Assembly: GCA_024072375.1 (NCBI GenBank)
Contig: CP099617.1
Coordinates: 3,169,001-3,233,000, forward strand
Origin: Sphingomonadaceae bacterium OTU29LAMAA1
GTDB lineage: Bacteria > Pseudomonadota > Alphaproteobacteria > Sphingomonadales > Sphingomonadaceae
DNA length: 64,000 nt
Direction of reading: 5' to 3'
Shown: in pieces, positions 33,452 through 41,644 of the stretch
Layout: every line of letters begins with the position of its first letter
Numbering within the stretch: the stretch's first letter is position 1
Notes under the pieces: generated by a model
Told to the model about the DNA's origin: nothing
Databases searched by the model: none
The model's input: the letters and a program-made list of their open reading frames with translations, nothing else
Program-made: the position numbers and the translations under genes

Positions 33452-36409
33452 TCAGCGTCGTTGCCGCAGCGCGCCTGGATCGACGACATCGTCGTTCGGC
33501 AGGGGCGGGCGGGCCGCGAGCGGGGCCACGTGGCGTTGCACCGCCCATGCGTCCATCGTCGCCATGGGCTGTTCGATTGTGGGGGCGAAGCGATCCGACA
33601 TCATGTAGCTGAGGACGGCATGACGCAGTGATGGAGCCCCGGGGCGATCGGGCATGGCATCGGCGTTGAGGTCGAACGCGCTGACGATCAGCCTGCCGGT
33701 TCCCACCCGAACCTCGAACAGCAGCGCCAGTCGCAGGCTGCGGTTCCAGTCGTCGATCGGCTGGACGATCGGCCGGATGTCGTTGCCGAGCGATTCCATG
33801 TTCATCGCCGTGGTGTTCTCGATCAGGTCGATCCACTGCCAGTCGCAATGCGCGTCGGTCGGGAATCCACTCAGCGCCGGGTGGTCCGCGTCGTTGAGCA
33901 GGCCCAGCATCCACGCGCGGTTGGGATTCATCAGCCGGTTCCAGAAGATGGGCACCGTCGTCATCGCCAGATCGGGATTGCTCGCTGCCGGTTTGCCCGA
34001 CAGGAACAATACGCGCCCGCCGGCGGCGAGGGCTGCGCGTGCCTCGCTCCATGATGCCGTGACGACGATCCCGTCCGTCGAGATCGCCGGAGGCGCTGCG
34101 GGATAGACCCAGATCGGCCAGCGATTGCGGATGCCGGTGCCGTGCAGTTCGAGGATCAGCGTATGGAAGCCCGGTGCGGGCAGGCGCGACAGGTCTGCCT
34201 CGACGATGCCGAGGCTCGTTCCCTTGCCGCGCGGAGCGGGCCGCTTCGCCAGCCTGCCGGACAGCCGCGTCCGGCCAGCGGCATCGATGATGCGCCAGCG
34301 CGGGTCGATCGCGTTGAAATCGCGGGGGCCGAAATGATAAAGTTCGGCAGCTGCGGTCAGCCGGTCCTGTGTCGTGAAGACGCGCTCCTTCAGCCGTACC
34401 AACGGCACCGTGGCGCTGCAGAATTCACGCCATTCGGGTGCGGCGACATAGCCCTTCCCCTCCCAGAAGGCGTCGAGTGGCCCCACCAGCGCGCCGCCCT
34501 GGCCAAGGTAATCGTGCAGATCGAGCATCTGGAACCCGGAATGCGAAGAGGTTCGCAAATTGGCCTCGATCTCCTCCTTGTAGCAGGCGACCTGAAAGCG
34601 GCCGGATGCCCGCGCCAGGTCGGCGTTGATGTCCAACAGGCCGTGCGCACGGGCGAGATCGCGCATGATCTCGTAATTGCCGGGGACCATATACGGAAGG
34701 TCGCCCAGATCCTTGCCGCGGGGAAACGCGGTGTAGGACTGCACGCCGTCGAATTTCGCGATGACGGAGAAGTCGGGATAGGCGCACCATTGCCCGGTTT
34801 CGTGGCTGATCACCGGCTGTGGGATCTTCCCGACATGCCCTTTCAGCTCGTCCTCGTAATCCTCGCCGAACCAGCCGCGTGGTCCGCGGACATCGGCGCC
34901 GATAACCAGAAAATCCGCGGCATACCGCGTGCCGGGGCCGCCCGGCGGACGCGCGACGCGCCCGGTGCCGTCGGTGTAGAGCCGCCGCGGATCGGCGGCC
35001 TTCCACCGTTCGTCCCATTGCGGCAGTTGCGCGTGGAATTGCCCGGCGGGCTCGTTACTCGCGCCGAGCATGATGAAGGATGGATGGTTGCCATAGGCCT
35101 TGATCAGCCGGGCCGTTTCATCGTGCAGGAGTGCGAGCATCCGGCCGGCGGGATCGAAGTTGTTCCACATCCCGCATTCGGGCTGGAGGTAAAAGCCGAG
35201 TTCGTCCGCGGCGGTGAACGCCGCCTCCGGCGGGCACCAGCTGTGGAACCGCATGCCGTTCAGGCCCCACTCCTTGCAGATCGTGATGATCCGCTTCCAC
35301 GTCTCTACGTCGGTCGCCGGATAACCGGTGAGGGGAAAGCCCCCGCCATCGTGCGTGCCGCGCATGTTCAGGATCTGACCGTTGATCAGGATGTCGCGAC
35401 CTGCCGTCGTGATCTCGCGCATGCCGAACGTGATATCGCGTCGATCGGTGCCGGACGGGCTGTCCAGCGCCAGCGTTACGGTTTGCAGGTGCGGGGTGAA
35501 TTCGGACCACGGACGCGCGTCGGGCAACGGCAGGTCGATCGCGGCGTGGCCGCCCGCGACCGCCCATTCGACTGGAACGGCGACGCCGTTCGCCTTCAGC
35601 ACGCCGCGCCCCGCGGTATTGGTGGCGTTGCCGATCGTGACGCGGACCAGTGCGCTCCTGTCCGTCAGGTTGGGGTGAACCTGTGCGTCCTCGATCCAGA
35701 CCGTCGGCGTCGCGGTCAACTCGATCCGGCCGACGACGCCGTTCCAGGTCGCGCCTTCGCCGTCTGATACGGCATGCCCGTCCGGACGGTATACTGGTTC
35801 CTGCATGCTGTTATCGATGCGCAGCGTCAGGCGATGCCTCCCGACCGGCAGCACACCGAGATCGAAGTCATGCGGCGCGACCAGCGACGAATCGGACCCG
35901 ACCATCCGGTTGCCGACGAAGACGTCGGTGCGCCATCGGGTGCGTTCTAGATGTAGTTTTACGAGCTTGCCGGCCCAGGCCGCCGGGATGTCGATATCCC
36001 GCTGATACCAGGCGACGCCGAGATAGTGGCGGATCGGCTGGGAGAGGTAGGGGACCTTCACGTTCCCGGGGACGGTGTAATCCTTGTATTGCGGCAACGT
36101 ATACCAGCGCATGTCGCGGGGCAGCGCGGCGACGAACTGCGTATCGGGCGTGATGGCGTTCCCGAACCCCTGCGTCTGGAGAATGCCCGGAAGGTTGATC
36201 CGCAGATCCGACGGCATGACCTTGTTGAACCAGTAATCGGCCGATCCGACGTCGGCCGGATCGAGTGCGAAACGCCATTCCCCGGCAAGCGACATGGCGT
36301 TCGCCCGCGCCGCGCGGGGCGGCGCCGGCACCGCATGGACGGCGGCCTGGACACCGGCGGCGCCGATCATTCCGAGGAACGCGCGGCGCGGTAGCAAGGT
36401 ATCCGTCAT
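33452..36409 (-). CDS. Tat-exported glycoside hydrolase family 2 enzyme
   Basis: 985 residues. The N-terminus has a twin-arginine motif (LPRRAFLGMIGAAG) and a hydrophobic stretch. GH2 layout: sugar-binding domain (about 40-235, MSLAGEWRFALD, YLGVAWYQRDIDIPA), Ig-like domain (235-330), then a TIM barrel (ILNMRGTHDGGGFPLTG, NGMRFHSWCPPEAAFTAADELGFY) with acid/base Glu453 in GASNEPAGQ and nucleophile Glu537 in SHETGQW. A C-terminal region of about 300 residues follows. The specificity (galactosidase, glucuronidase or other) cannot be read. It probably acts on a pectin side chain, being divergent from the pectin-locus receptor. Confidence 0.85.
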   Translation of the reverse strand: MTDTLLPRRAFLGMIGAAGVQAAVHAVPAPPRAARANAMSLAGEWRFALDPADVGSADYWFNKVMPSDLRINLPGILQTQGFGNAITPDTQFVAALPRDMRWYTLPQYKDYTVPGNVKVPYLSQPIRHYLGVAWYQRDIDIPAAWAGKLVKLHLERTRWRTDVFVGNRMVGSDSSLVAPHDFDLGVLPVGRHRLTLRIDNSMQEPVYRPDGHAVSDGEGATWNGVVGRIELTATPTVWIEDAQVHPNLTDRSALVRVTIGNATNTAGRGVLKANGVAVPVEWAVAGGHAAIDLPLPDARPWSEFTPHLQTVTLALDSPSGTDRRDITFGMREITTAGRDILINGQILNMRGTHDGGGFPLTGYPATDVETWKRIITICKEWGLNGMRFHSWCPPEAAFTAADELGFYLQPECGMWNNFDPAGRMLALLHDETARLIKAYGNHPSFIMLGASNEPAGQFHAQLPQWDERWKAADPRRLYTDGTGRVARPPGGPGTRYAADFLVIGADVRGPRGWFGEDYEDELKGHVGKIPQPVISHETGQWCAYPDFSVIAKFDGVQSYTAFPRGKDLGDLPYMVPGNYEIMRDLARAHGLLDINADLARASGRFQVACYKEEIEANLRTSSHSGFQMLDLHDYLGQGGALVGPLDAFWEGKGYVAAPEWREFCSATVPLVRLKERVFTTQDRLTAAAELYHFGPRDFNAIDPRWRIIDAAGRTRLSGRLAKRPAPRGKGTSLGIVEADLSRLPAPGFHTLILELHGTGIRNRWPIWVYPAAPPAISTDGIVVTASWSEARAALAAGGRVLFLSGKPAASNPDLAMTTVPIFWNRLMNPNRAWMLGLLNDADHPALSGFPTDAHCDWQWIDLIENTTAMNMESLGNDIRPIVQPIDDWNRSLRLALLFEVRVGTGRLIVSAFDLNADAMPDRPGAPSLRHAVLSYMMSDRFAPTIEQPMATMDAWAVQRHVAPLAARPPLPNDDVVDPGALRQRR

Positions 36410-36713
36410 CAAGGCCACTTTCCCGCAAAAGTACGCCATTCGCAATTGTTCTTGCCAGTGGCTGTGGCGTATTTGTACCACAACGTCATATTTTGGAACC
36501 CAATATCAAGTTCACCTGCAAAAACGTATTGCAAATATGAAATCGGCCTGCGACGTACACGGGGTCGTCATGGCAGCCACCATGCCATGACAGGGGAAGC
36601 GGGTGCCATTCCGGTGGTATTCGAATGACATACGGGTCCGTCGGCGCGCTTCGCGGCGGACAATCGATGCGCGATCACAAGACGATAAAAAAGAACGACA
36701 TGGGAGAGGCAAG
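36410..36713. promoter_or_regulatory. Divergent regulatory region between the GH2 gene and the pectin TonB receptor
   Basis: 304 nt without a gene. It contains an AT-rich stretch (about 36455-36545) that stands out against the surrounding GC-rich DNA. A partial dyad ATATTttggaacccAATAT is at 36488-36506, with TTGCAAATATGAAAT following. Promoters for both directions probably lie here. No clear -35/-10 pair could be fixed. GGGAGAGGCAAG before 36714 is the receptor's ribosome-binding site. Confidence 0.4.
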
Positions 36714-39700
36714 ATGAGAAAACATGGGGTGAAAGCCGTCGCGCTGCTGGGGGTGTCGACGCTATCGATCGTATCGACGGGCTTCTTTCCAACGGCCGCC
36801 GTCGCACAACAGTCAGTTGCGCCGGTCACGGGCGCAAGCGGGCAGACGACGCCGCGCGCAACGCCCCCATCATCACAGGCATCAGCGCCGGGTGCCGCGC
36901 AAGCCGCCCCGAACGCCACCGACACGGTCGCGCCATCGCCGCAGACGAGCGCTACTGCCCCGGCACAGACCGCATCCTCGACGCGTGATCCCGAAGAGCT
37001 GAACCAGGATCTGGATCGTCCCGCGCGCGCGGCGCCCGATGCGGGCGGCGATCCGACCGATGCTGAAATCGTCGTCACCGGCGTCCGCGCCGCCGAAGCT
37101 TCCGCGATCTCGCGCAAGCGGACCGCGCGCACGGCGCAGGATTCGATCGTCGCGGACGACGTCGGCCAGTTCCCGGACAAGAACGCAGCGGAGGCGATCG
37201 CCCGTATCGCCGGTGTCGCGCTCGACGTGTCGGATTCGGGCGAGCAGGGCGGCTTCACCATCCGCGGCCAGTCCGCGGACCTGATCCGCGTCGAGGTGGA
37301 CGGCATGACGACGCTGTCGACCAACGATCAGGGCGGTCGCGCATCGTCGGTCGGCGAATTGTCGTCCGACCTGATCAAGAGCGTCGACGTCATCAAGGGC
37401 CAGACGGCGGACATGACCCCCGGCGGCGTCGGCGGCACCGTGCGGATCGAACAGCGCAGCGGCCTCGATTTCAAGGAACCGCTGTACCGGCTGAACCTGC
37501 AGAGCATGTACCAGACGCTGAGCGAGAAGGCGTCGCCGCGTATCAACGCGATCGCCACGCGCAAGTTCTTCGACGGCGACGTCGGCCTGATCCTCAACGG
37601 TACGTACGAGGATCAGAAAGTCGGCACCGACTATGCCCGCGTCACCGTGGCGAATGCCGGCTATATCCCGCTCGGCGATTACGACAATTCACCGAACAAG
37701 AGCTTCACGACGCCCTTCGATCCCGTCGCCGCGGCGGTGACGACCAAGGCGGGTTGCGCGGCGCTGTCGACGACGGGGATCAACAGCCGCCTGAACTGCT
37801 ATGCGCAATGGGAGGATTTCGTCCCGTCGTTCCCGCGTCCGGGTCGTCAGGTCAAATCCGATCAGCGCATCTCGTTCCAGGCGCGAGCGGACTGGCGCGT
37901 CAATCGCGACCTCGTCCTGTTCGCATCGTACAATCCGAACTTCCGCCGGGTATCGTCGCAGGATTACAATTGGAGCGTCGCGACGCCGGTCGGCACCACC
38001 AACACGTCCGGCGTGCTGACCGGCAGCAATATCCGCAACGTCGTCGTCAACGAGAACCATTATGTCACCGCATTCGATATCGCGCGGGGCACGGGCAACC
38101 AGTTCAGCAACACGCTGACGGTCACCAGCCAGGTTCGCGACATCCAGCGCAAGATCGAACAGCATTACGCGCAGACGGGTGCGGACTTCATCTCCGGGCC
38201 ATGGACGGCCAAGGCGCGCATCCAGTACAGCCGGGCGTCGTCCAATCGCCAGGACAACGCCTTTTCGTTCCTCGCGCCGGCCGACGTCGCCAATTACAGC
38301 GTGTCGCCCGACAATGGCCTGTGGAGCATCAAGGTCCCGAACGTCGACCTGTTCAATCCCGCGTCTTATTATCCGACGGTCGGAACGAACGGCGTCAGCG
38401 CCGGCTCGCAATACGAATACACGCCCTATGACGACAAGAACAGCGAGTGGAACTACCAGCTCGACGTCGATCGCACGTTCGAAAGTCTTGGTCCGATCGT
38501 CCGGGTCAAGGCCGGTATCCAGCACCGCACCCGCGACAACGAAAGCTATCGCAACAACGGTTCGCAGCTGTCGCCGGGCGTGGTGCTGACGCGGGCGCAA
38601 TCGCTGGACCTGATCCAGTTCTGCGATCCCGCGGCCGCGCCGGCGGCGACGCCGTGCCAGTTCGGCTCCGTACCGCGTGTCACGACGGCCGGAACCACCG
38701 ATCAATTGTCGCGGATCTATACGCTGACGCGCGATCAGTATCAGAATCTGATCAACGGCAGCCTCGTCGGTCTGCCGGGCGCGGAATTCTTTGGCGGCGC
38801 ACCCAATCGCGGCGACCTGATCTCGTCATGGGGCACGTACGACGTCGGCAAGTTCCAGAAGATCCTGAGCAGCTACATCGACCTCAACTACCGCAACCTC
38901 GACTGCCTGTACGAATGCACGGCCTCGGACGGCAAGACGTACAAGCGACCGACCTATCTGACGTCGGAAGTGACGTCGTCCGCCTATGCGATGATGGATT
39001 TCGAAACCCGGCCGCTGAATATCCTCGTCAACGGCAACATCGGCGTCCGCTATCAGCGGATCAAGGTGAACGCACAGCCGGTGATCGACTTCAGCCGCCG
39101 TGTCGCGACGCCGATCACCACGCCGTTCCCCGGCTATACGATCGAAAACCAGCTGATCCGGCGCGAGGTCGGGGATGTGCAGCGCACCAGCGAGGACTGG
39201 CTGCCCAGCTTCAACCTTGCGGTGTGGCCGATCGATGAGCGGCTAGGCCTGCGCTATTCGGCGGCGCTGCAACGCGCGCGTCCCAGCATCCTTCAGCTGA
39301 CCGGCAACGGCACGGTGTCGTGCGGTCTGGTCGATCCTGCGCAGCGTGCCGCGCTGGAGGCGTTCATCGCCGCCAATCCGGGTGCGATCCAGGACGACGA
39401 TCCCTCGACCGACGACAATGCCGAGGGCGGTGCGGTGCTCGCCAACTTCGTCAATCGCTGCACCGGCCGCATCGGCAATCCCGAGCTGAAGGGCTATGGC
39501 GCCACCACGCAGAACCTGTCGCTGGAATGGTATCCCAACAAGGACACGCAGTTGAGTGCAGCCGTCTACCAGATCAGCGTGCGGTCGGGTCGTCCGGAAG
39601 ACATCAACATCGGTGCCTATCAACTCGGCGGCGATACCTACGAGGTTTCGACCTATCAGGACGGGCCGAGCGGCCTGCGCCAGCGCGGGTTCGAGGTCGC

Positions 39701-40235
39701 GGGCCGGACCGCCTTCACCTTCCTGCCCGGCTTCCTGCGTCACACCGGTGGCGGGTTCAACTATTCGTTCACCAAGTCGAACGAGAAGAACACGTTCGTC
39801 GACCTGTTCACCGGAACGGCGTTGCCGCCGCGTTCGGAGTCCAAATATTACTACAACCTCAACCTGTGGTATGACGACGGCAAGCTGAACGCCCGTATCG
39901 CCTATCAGAAGCGCGATATCTTCTATGCCTTGACCGAAGCGAATGCGGTGAACCGGATCCCCAGCACGCAGGGGATCACGGGCAGCGTGGCGACATCCTA
40001 TTACAAGGTTGTCACTCCGGTGTTCAAGAACGGCACCGAAACGCTCGACGCCCGCGCCGCCTATGCGATCAGCAAGAGCTTCCAGCTGTTCGCCGAGGGC
40101 AAGAACCTGTTGGGGACGCCGATCGAGAAGTTCGCGCCCAGCAAGTATCGCGAGATCGGTGGCGGTATCCCGTACATGTACGATTCGCTCTACGCCGGAA
40201 AGACCTTCTATGCCGGCGCGATCATCACGTTCTGA
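36714..40235 (+). CDS. Large TonB-dependent receptor of the pectin locus
   Basis: 1173 residues. Signal peptide to about residue 32 (FFPTAAVAQ), then an unusually long Ala/Pro/Thr/Gln-rich low-complexity linker (about residues 33-110), then the TonB-box/plug start (DAEIVVTGVRAAEASAISRKR, VADDVGQFPDKNAAEAIARIAGV, IRGQSADLIRVEVDGMT, VDVIKGQTADMTPGGVGGTV). The barrel carries cysteine pairs in external loops (LDCLYECTASDG, VSCGLVD...NRCTG) and ends in TFYAGAIITF. This is the CAZyme-associated receptor type. From its neighbours it probably imports pectin or rhamnogalacturonan oligosaccharides. GGAGAGG precedes the ATG. Confidence 0.93.
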   Translation: MRKHGVKAVALLGVSTLSIVSTGFFPTAAVAQQSVAPVTGASGQTTPRATPPSSQASAPGAAQAAPNATDTVAPSPQTSATAPAQTASSTRDPEELNQDLDRPARAAPDAGGDPTDAEIVVTGVRAAEASAISRKRTARTAQDSIVADDVGQFPDKNAAEAIARIAGVALDVSDSGEQGGFTIRGQSADLIRVEVDGMTTLSTNDQGGRASSVGELSSDLIKSVDVIKGQTADMTPGGVGGTVRIEQRSGLDFKEPLYRLNLQSMYQTLSEKASPRINAIATRKFFDGDVGLILNGTYEDQKVGTDYARVTVANAGYIPLGDYDNSPNKSFTTPFDPVAAAVTTKAGCAALSTTGINSRLNCYAQWEDFVPSFPRPGRQVKSDQRISFQARADWRVNRDLVLFASYNPNFRRVSSQDYNWSVATPVGTTNTSGVLTGSNIRNVVVNENHYVTAFDIARGTGNQFSNTLTVTSQVRDIQRKIEQHYAQTGADFISGPWTAKARIQYSRASSNRQDNAFSFLAPADVANYSVSPDNGLWSIKVPNVDLFNPASYYPTVGTNGVSAGSQYEYTPYDDKNSEWNYQLDVDRTFESLGPIVRVKAGIQHRTRDNESYRNNGSQLSPGVVLTRAQSLDLIQFCDPAAAPAATPCQFGSVPRVTTAGTTDQLSRIYTLTRDQYQNLINGSLVGLPGAEFFGGAPNRGDLISSWGTYDVGKFQKILSSYIDLNYRNLDCLYECTASDGKTYKRPTYLTSEVTSSAYAMMDFETRPLNILVNGNIGVRYQRIKVNAQPVIDFSRRVATPITTPFPGYTIENQLIRREVGDVQRTSEDWLPSFNLAVWPIDERLGLRYSAALQRARPSILQLTGNGTVSCGLVDPAQRAALEAFIAANPGAIQDDDPSTDDNAEGGAVLANFVNRCTGRIGNPELKGYGATTQNLSLEWYPNKDTQLSAAVYQISVRSGRPEDINIGAYQLGGDTYEVSTYQDGPSGLRQRGFEVAGRTAFTFLPGFLRHTGGGFNYSFTKSNEKNTFVDLFTGTALPPRSESKYYYNLNLWYDDGKLNARIAYQKRDIFYALTEANAVNRIPSTQGITGSVATSYYKVVTPVFKNGTETLDARAAYAISKSFQLFAEGKNLLGTPIEKFAPSKYREIGGGIPYMYDSLYAGKTFYAGAIITF

Positions 40236-40243
40236 TCCCCTAT

Positions 40244-40269
40244 GCGTGCCGGCCCGATGGCCGGCACGC
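40244..40269 (+). terminator. Hairpin immediately after the pectin receptor gene
   Basis: A perfect 11-bp stem (gcgtgccggcc and its complement) with a CGAT loop, 9 nt after the receptor stop. It has no T-tract, so it is likely an mRNA-end stabiliser or partial terminator acting with the next hairpin. Confidence 0.6.
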
Positions 40270-40297
40270 CACGACCTTCCTCCCCCTGGAAGACCCT

Positions 40298-40335
40298 GGG
40301 CTGTCGGGATCTGACGATGTCGACAGCCCGTTTTC
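40298..40335 (+). terminator. Intrinsic terminator between the receptor and the GH28 gene
   Basis: A 9-bp perfect stem (gggctgtcg and complement, 40298-40306/40321-40329) with a 14-nt loop, followed by GTTTTCGTT. It is a second hairpin in tandem after the receptor and 26 nt before the GH28 start. It would keep receptor mRNA higher than that of the downstream enzymes while allowing some readthrough. Confidence 0.65.
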
Positions 40336-40360
40336 GTTCACAGTCTTGCGGCAGGAAATC

Positions 40361-41644
40361 ATGACCCAGCTTTATGGCCGCCGATCGGCAACCGCAGCGA
40401 TCCTCGCCATTCCCCTGTGTGCCGCACGCAGCCCGGCGCGGAGCCGGTCGATCCGCGAGGGCGGCGCCGTCGCGGATGGCGCGACGATCAACACGCGTGC
40501 GATCCAGTCCGTCATCGATGCGCTCGCCCGTAGCGGTGGCGGCACCGTCGTCGTGCCGCGCGGGGTGTTCGTCAGCGGGGCGTTGTTCCTCAAGCCCGGC
40601 GTCCACCTGCACCTCGACGCGGGCGCGGTGCTGCGCTGCACGACCGACATGACGCATTTCCCGCCACGGCGGACCCGGATCGAGGGCCATTTCGAGGAGA
40701 GTTTCACCCCGGCGCTGATCAACGCCGACCGATGCGACGGCCTGCGGATCACCGGTCAGGGGACGCTGGACGGCGCCGGGCGGCCGATCTGGGACCTGTT
40801 CTGGCGGTTGCGCAACGCCGCGCCGGACCCGGGAAACTTTCCCAACCTCGGCGTGCCCCGCGCGCGGCTGGCGCTGATCGAACGATCGCGGGGCGTGACG
40901 ATCGAAGGCGTCACGTTCAAGGATTCGCAATTCTGGAACCTGCACCTGTACCGCTGTCGCGACGTCACGGTGCGACGCGCGCGGTTCGAGGTGCCGGACG
41001 ATTACAAGCAGGCCCCCAGCAGCGACGGCATCGATCTCGACAGCTGTCAGGACGTGCTGATCGACGGCTGCGATTTCTCGGTGACCGACGATTGCATCGC
41101 GGCCAAGGGATCGAAGGGGCCGCGCGCGATGGAGGATGCCGACAGCCCGCCGGTCGAGCGCATCCGGGTGCGCAACTGCCTGTTCCGCCGCGGGCATCAG
41201 GTGTTCTCGTGCGGCAGCGAGGCGACGATCATCCGCAACGTATCGGTCGAGGATTGCCGGGTGACGGGCGCGATGGTGCTCGCCCGGCTGAAGCTGCGGC
41301 CGGACACGCCGCAGCGGTACGAGAATATCCGGTTCCGCAACATCACGCTGGACAGCGACGGCGGATCGATCGTCGCGGTCGAGCCGTGGACGCAATATCG
41401 CGACCGGTCCGGCGAACCGCCGCGCTCGACGGTCGATGGCCTGTCGTTCGTCGGCATCCGCGGCCGTTTCGGTGCGTTCGGCACGATCCGCCCCAATCCC
41501 GGCCAGACCGAGATCGGCAGCATCCTGTTCCGCGACGTGAACGTGCGGCTGACCCGCGACCGGCTGACGGCGACGGGCGTGCGCGATCTCCGCTTCGACC
41601 GGGTGATCGTCAACGGGCAGGTGCAGCGGAGTCCGGCCGCATGA
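40361..41644 (+). CDS. GH28 polygalacturonase-type pectin hydrolase
   Basis: 427 residues with a probable signal (TAAILAIPLCAARSPA). It is a right-handed beta-helix with the GH28 catalytic set: SDGID (D222, D225), TDDCIAAKG (D243, D244), GHQ (H279) and RLK as the substrate-binding pair (ARLKLRPD). GHQ replaces the usual GHG and SDG the usual NTDG, variations common in exo-acting and rhamnogalacturonan-type members. It hydrolyses alpha-1,4-galacturonan or RG-I fragments, probably in the periplasm. ATG at 40361 has CAGGAA upstream. Its stop overlaps the GH106 start. Confidence 0.92.
   Translation: MTQLYGRRSATAAILAIPLCAARSPARSRSIREGGAVADGATINTRAIQSVIDALARSGGGTVVVPRGVFVSGALFLKPGVHLHLDAGAVLRCTTDMTHFPPRRTRIEGHFEESFTPALINADRCDGLRITGQGTLDGAGRPIWDLFWRLRNAAPDPGNFPNLGVPRARLALIERSRGVTIEGVTFKDSQFWNLHLYRCRDVTVRRARFEVPDDYKQAPSSDGIDLDSCQDVLIDGCDFSVTDDCIAAKGSKGPRAMEDADSPPVERIRVRNCLFRRGHQVFSCGSEATIIRNVSVEDCRVTGAMVLARLKLRPDTPQRYENIRFRNITLDSDGGSIVAVEPWTQYRDRSGEPPRSTVDGLSFVGIRGRFGAFGTIRPNPGQTEIGSILFRDVNVRLTRDRLTATGVRDLRFDRVIVNGQVQRSPAA

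Noticed and set aside
36488..36506. LacI-type operator in the pectin divergent region
   Set aside because: The dyad is imperfect (about 6 of 9 pairs) and lacks the central CG typical of LacI-family sites; it is noted only as part of the regulatory region.
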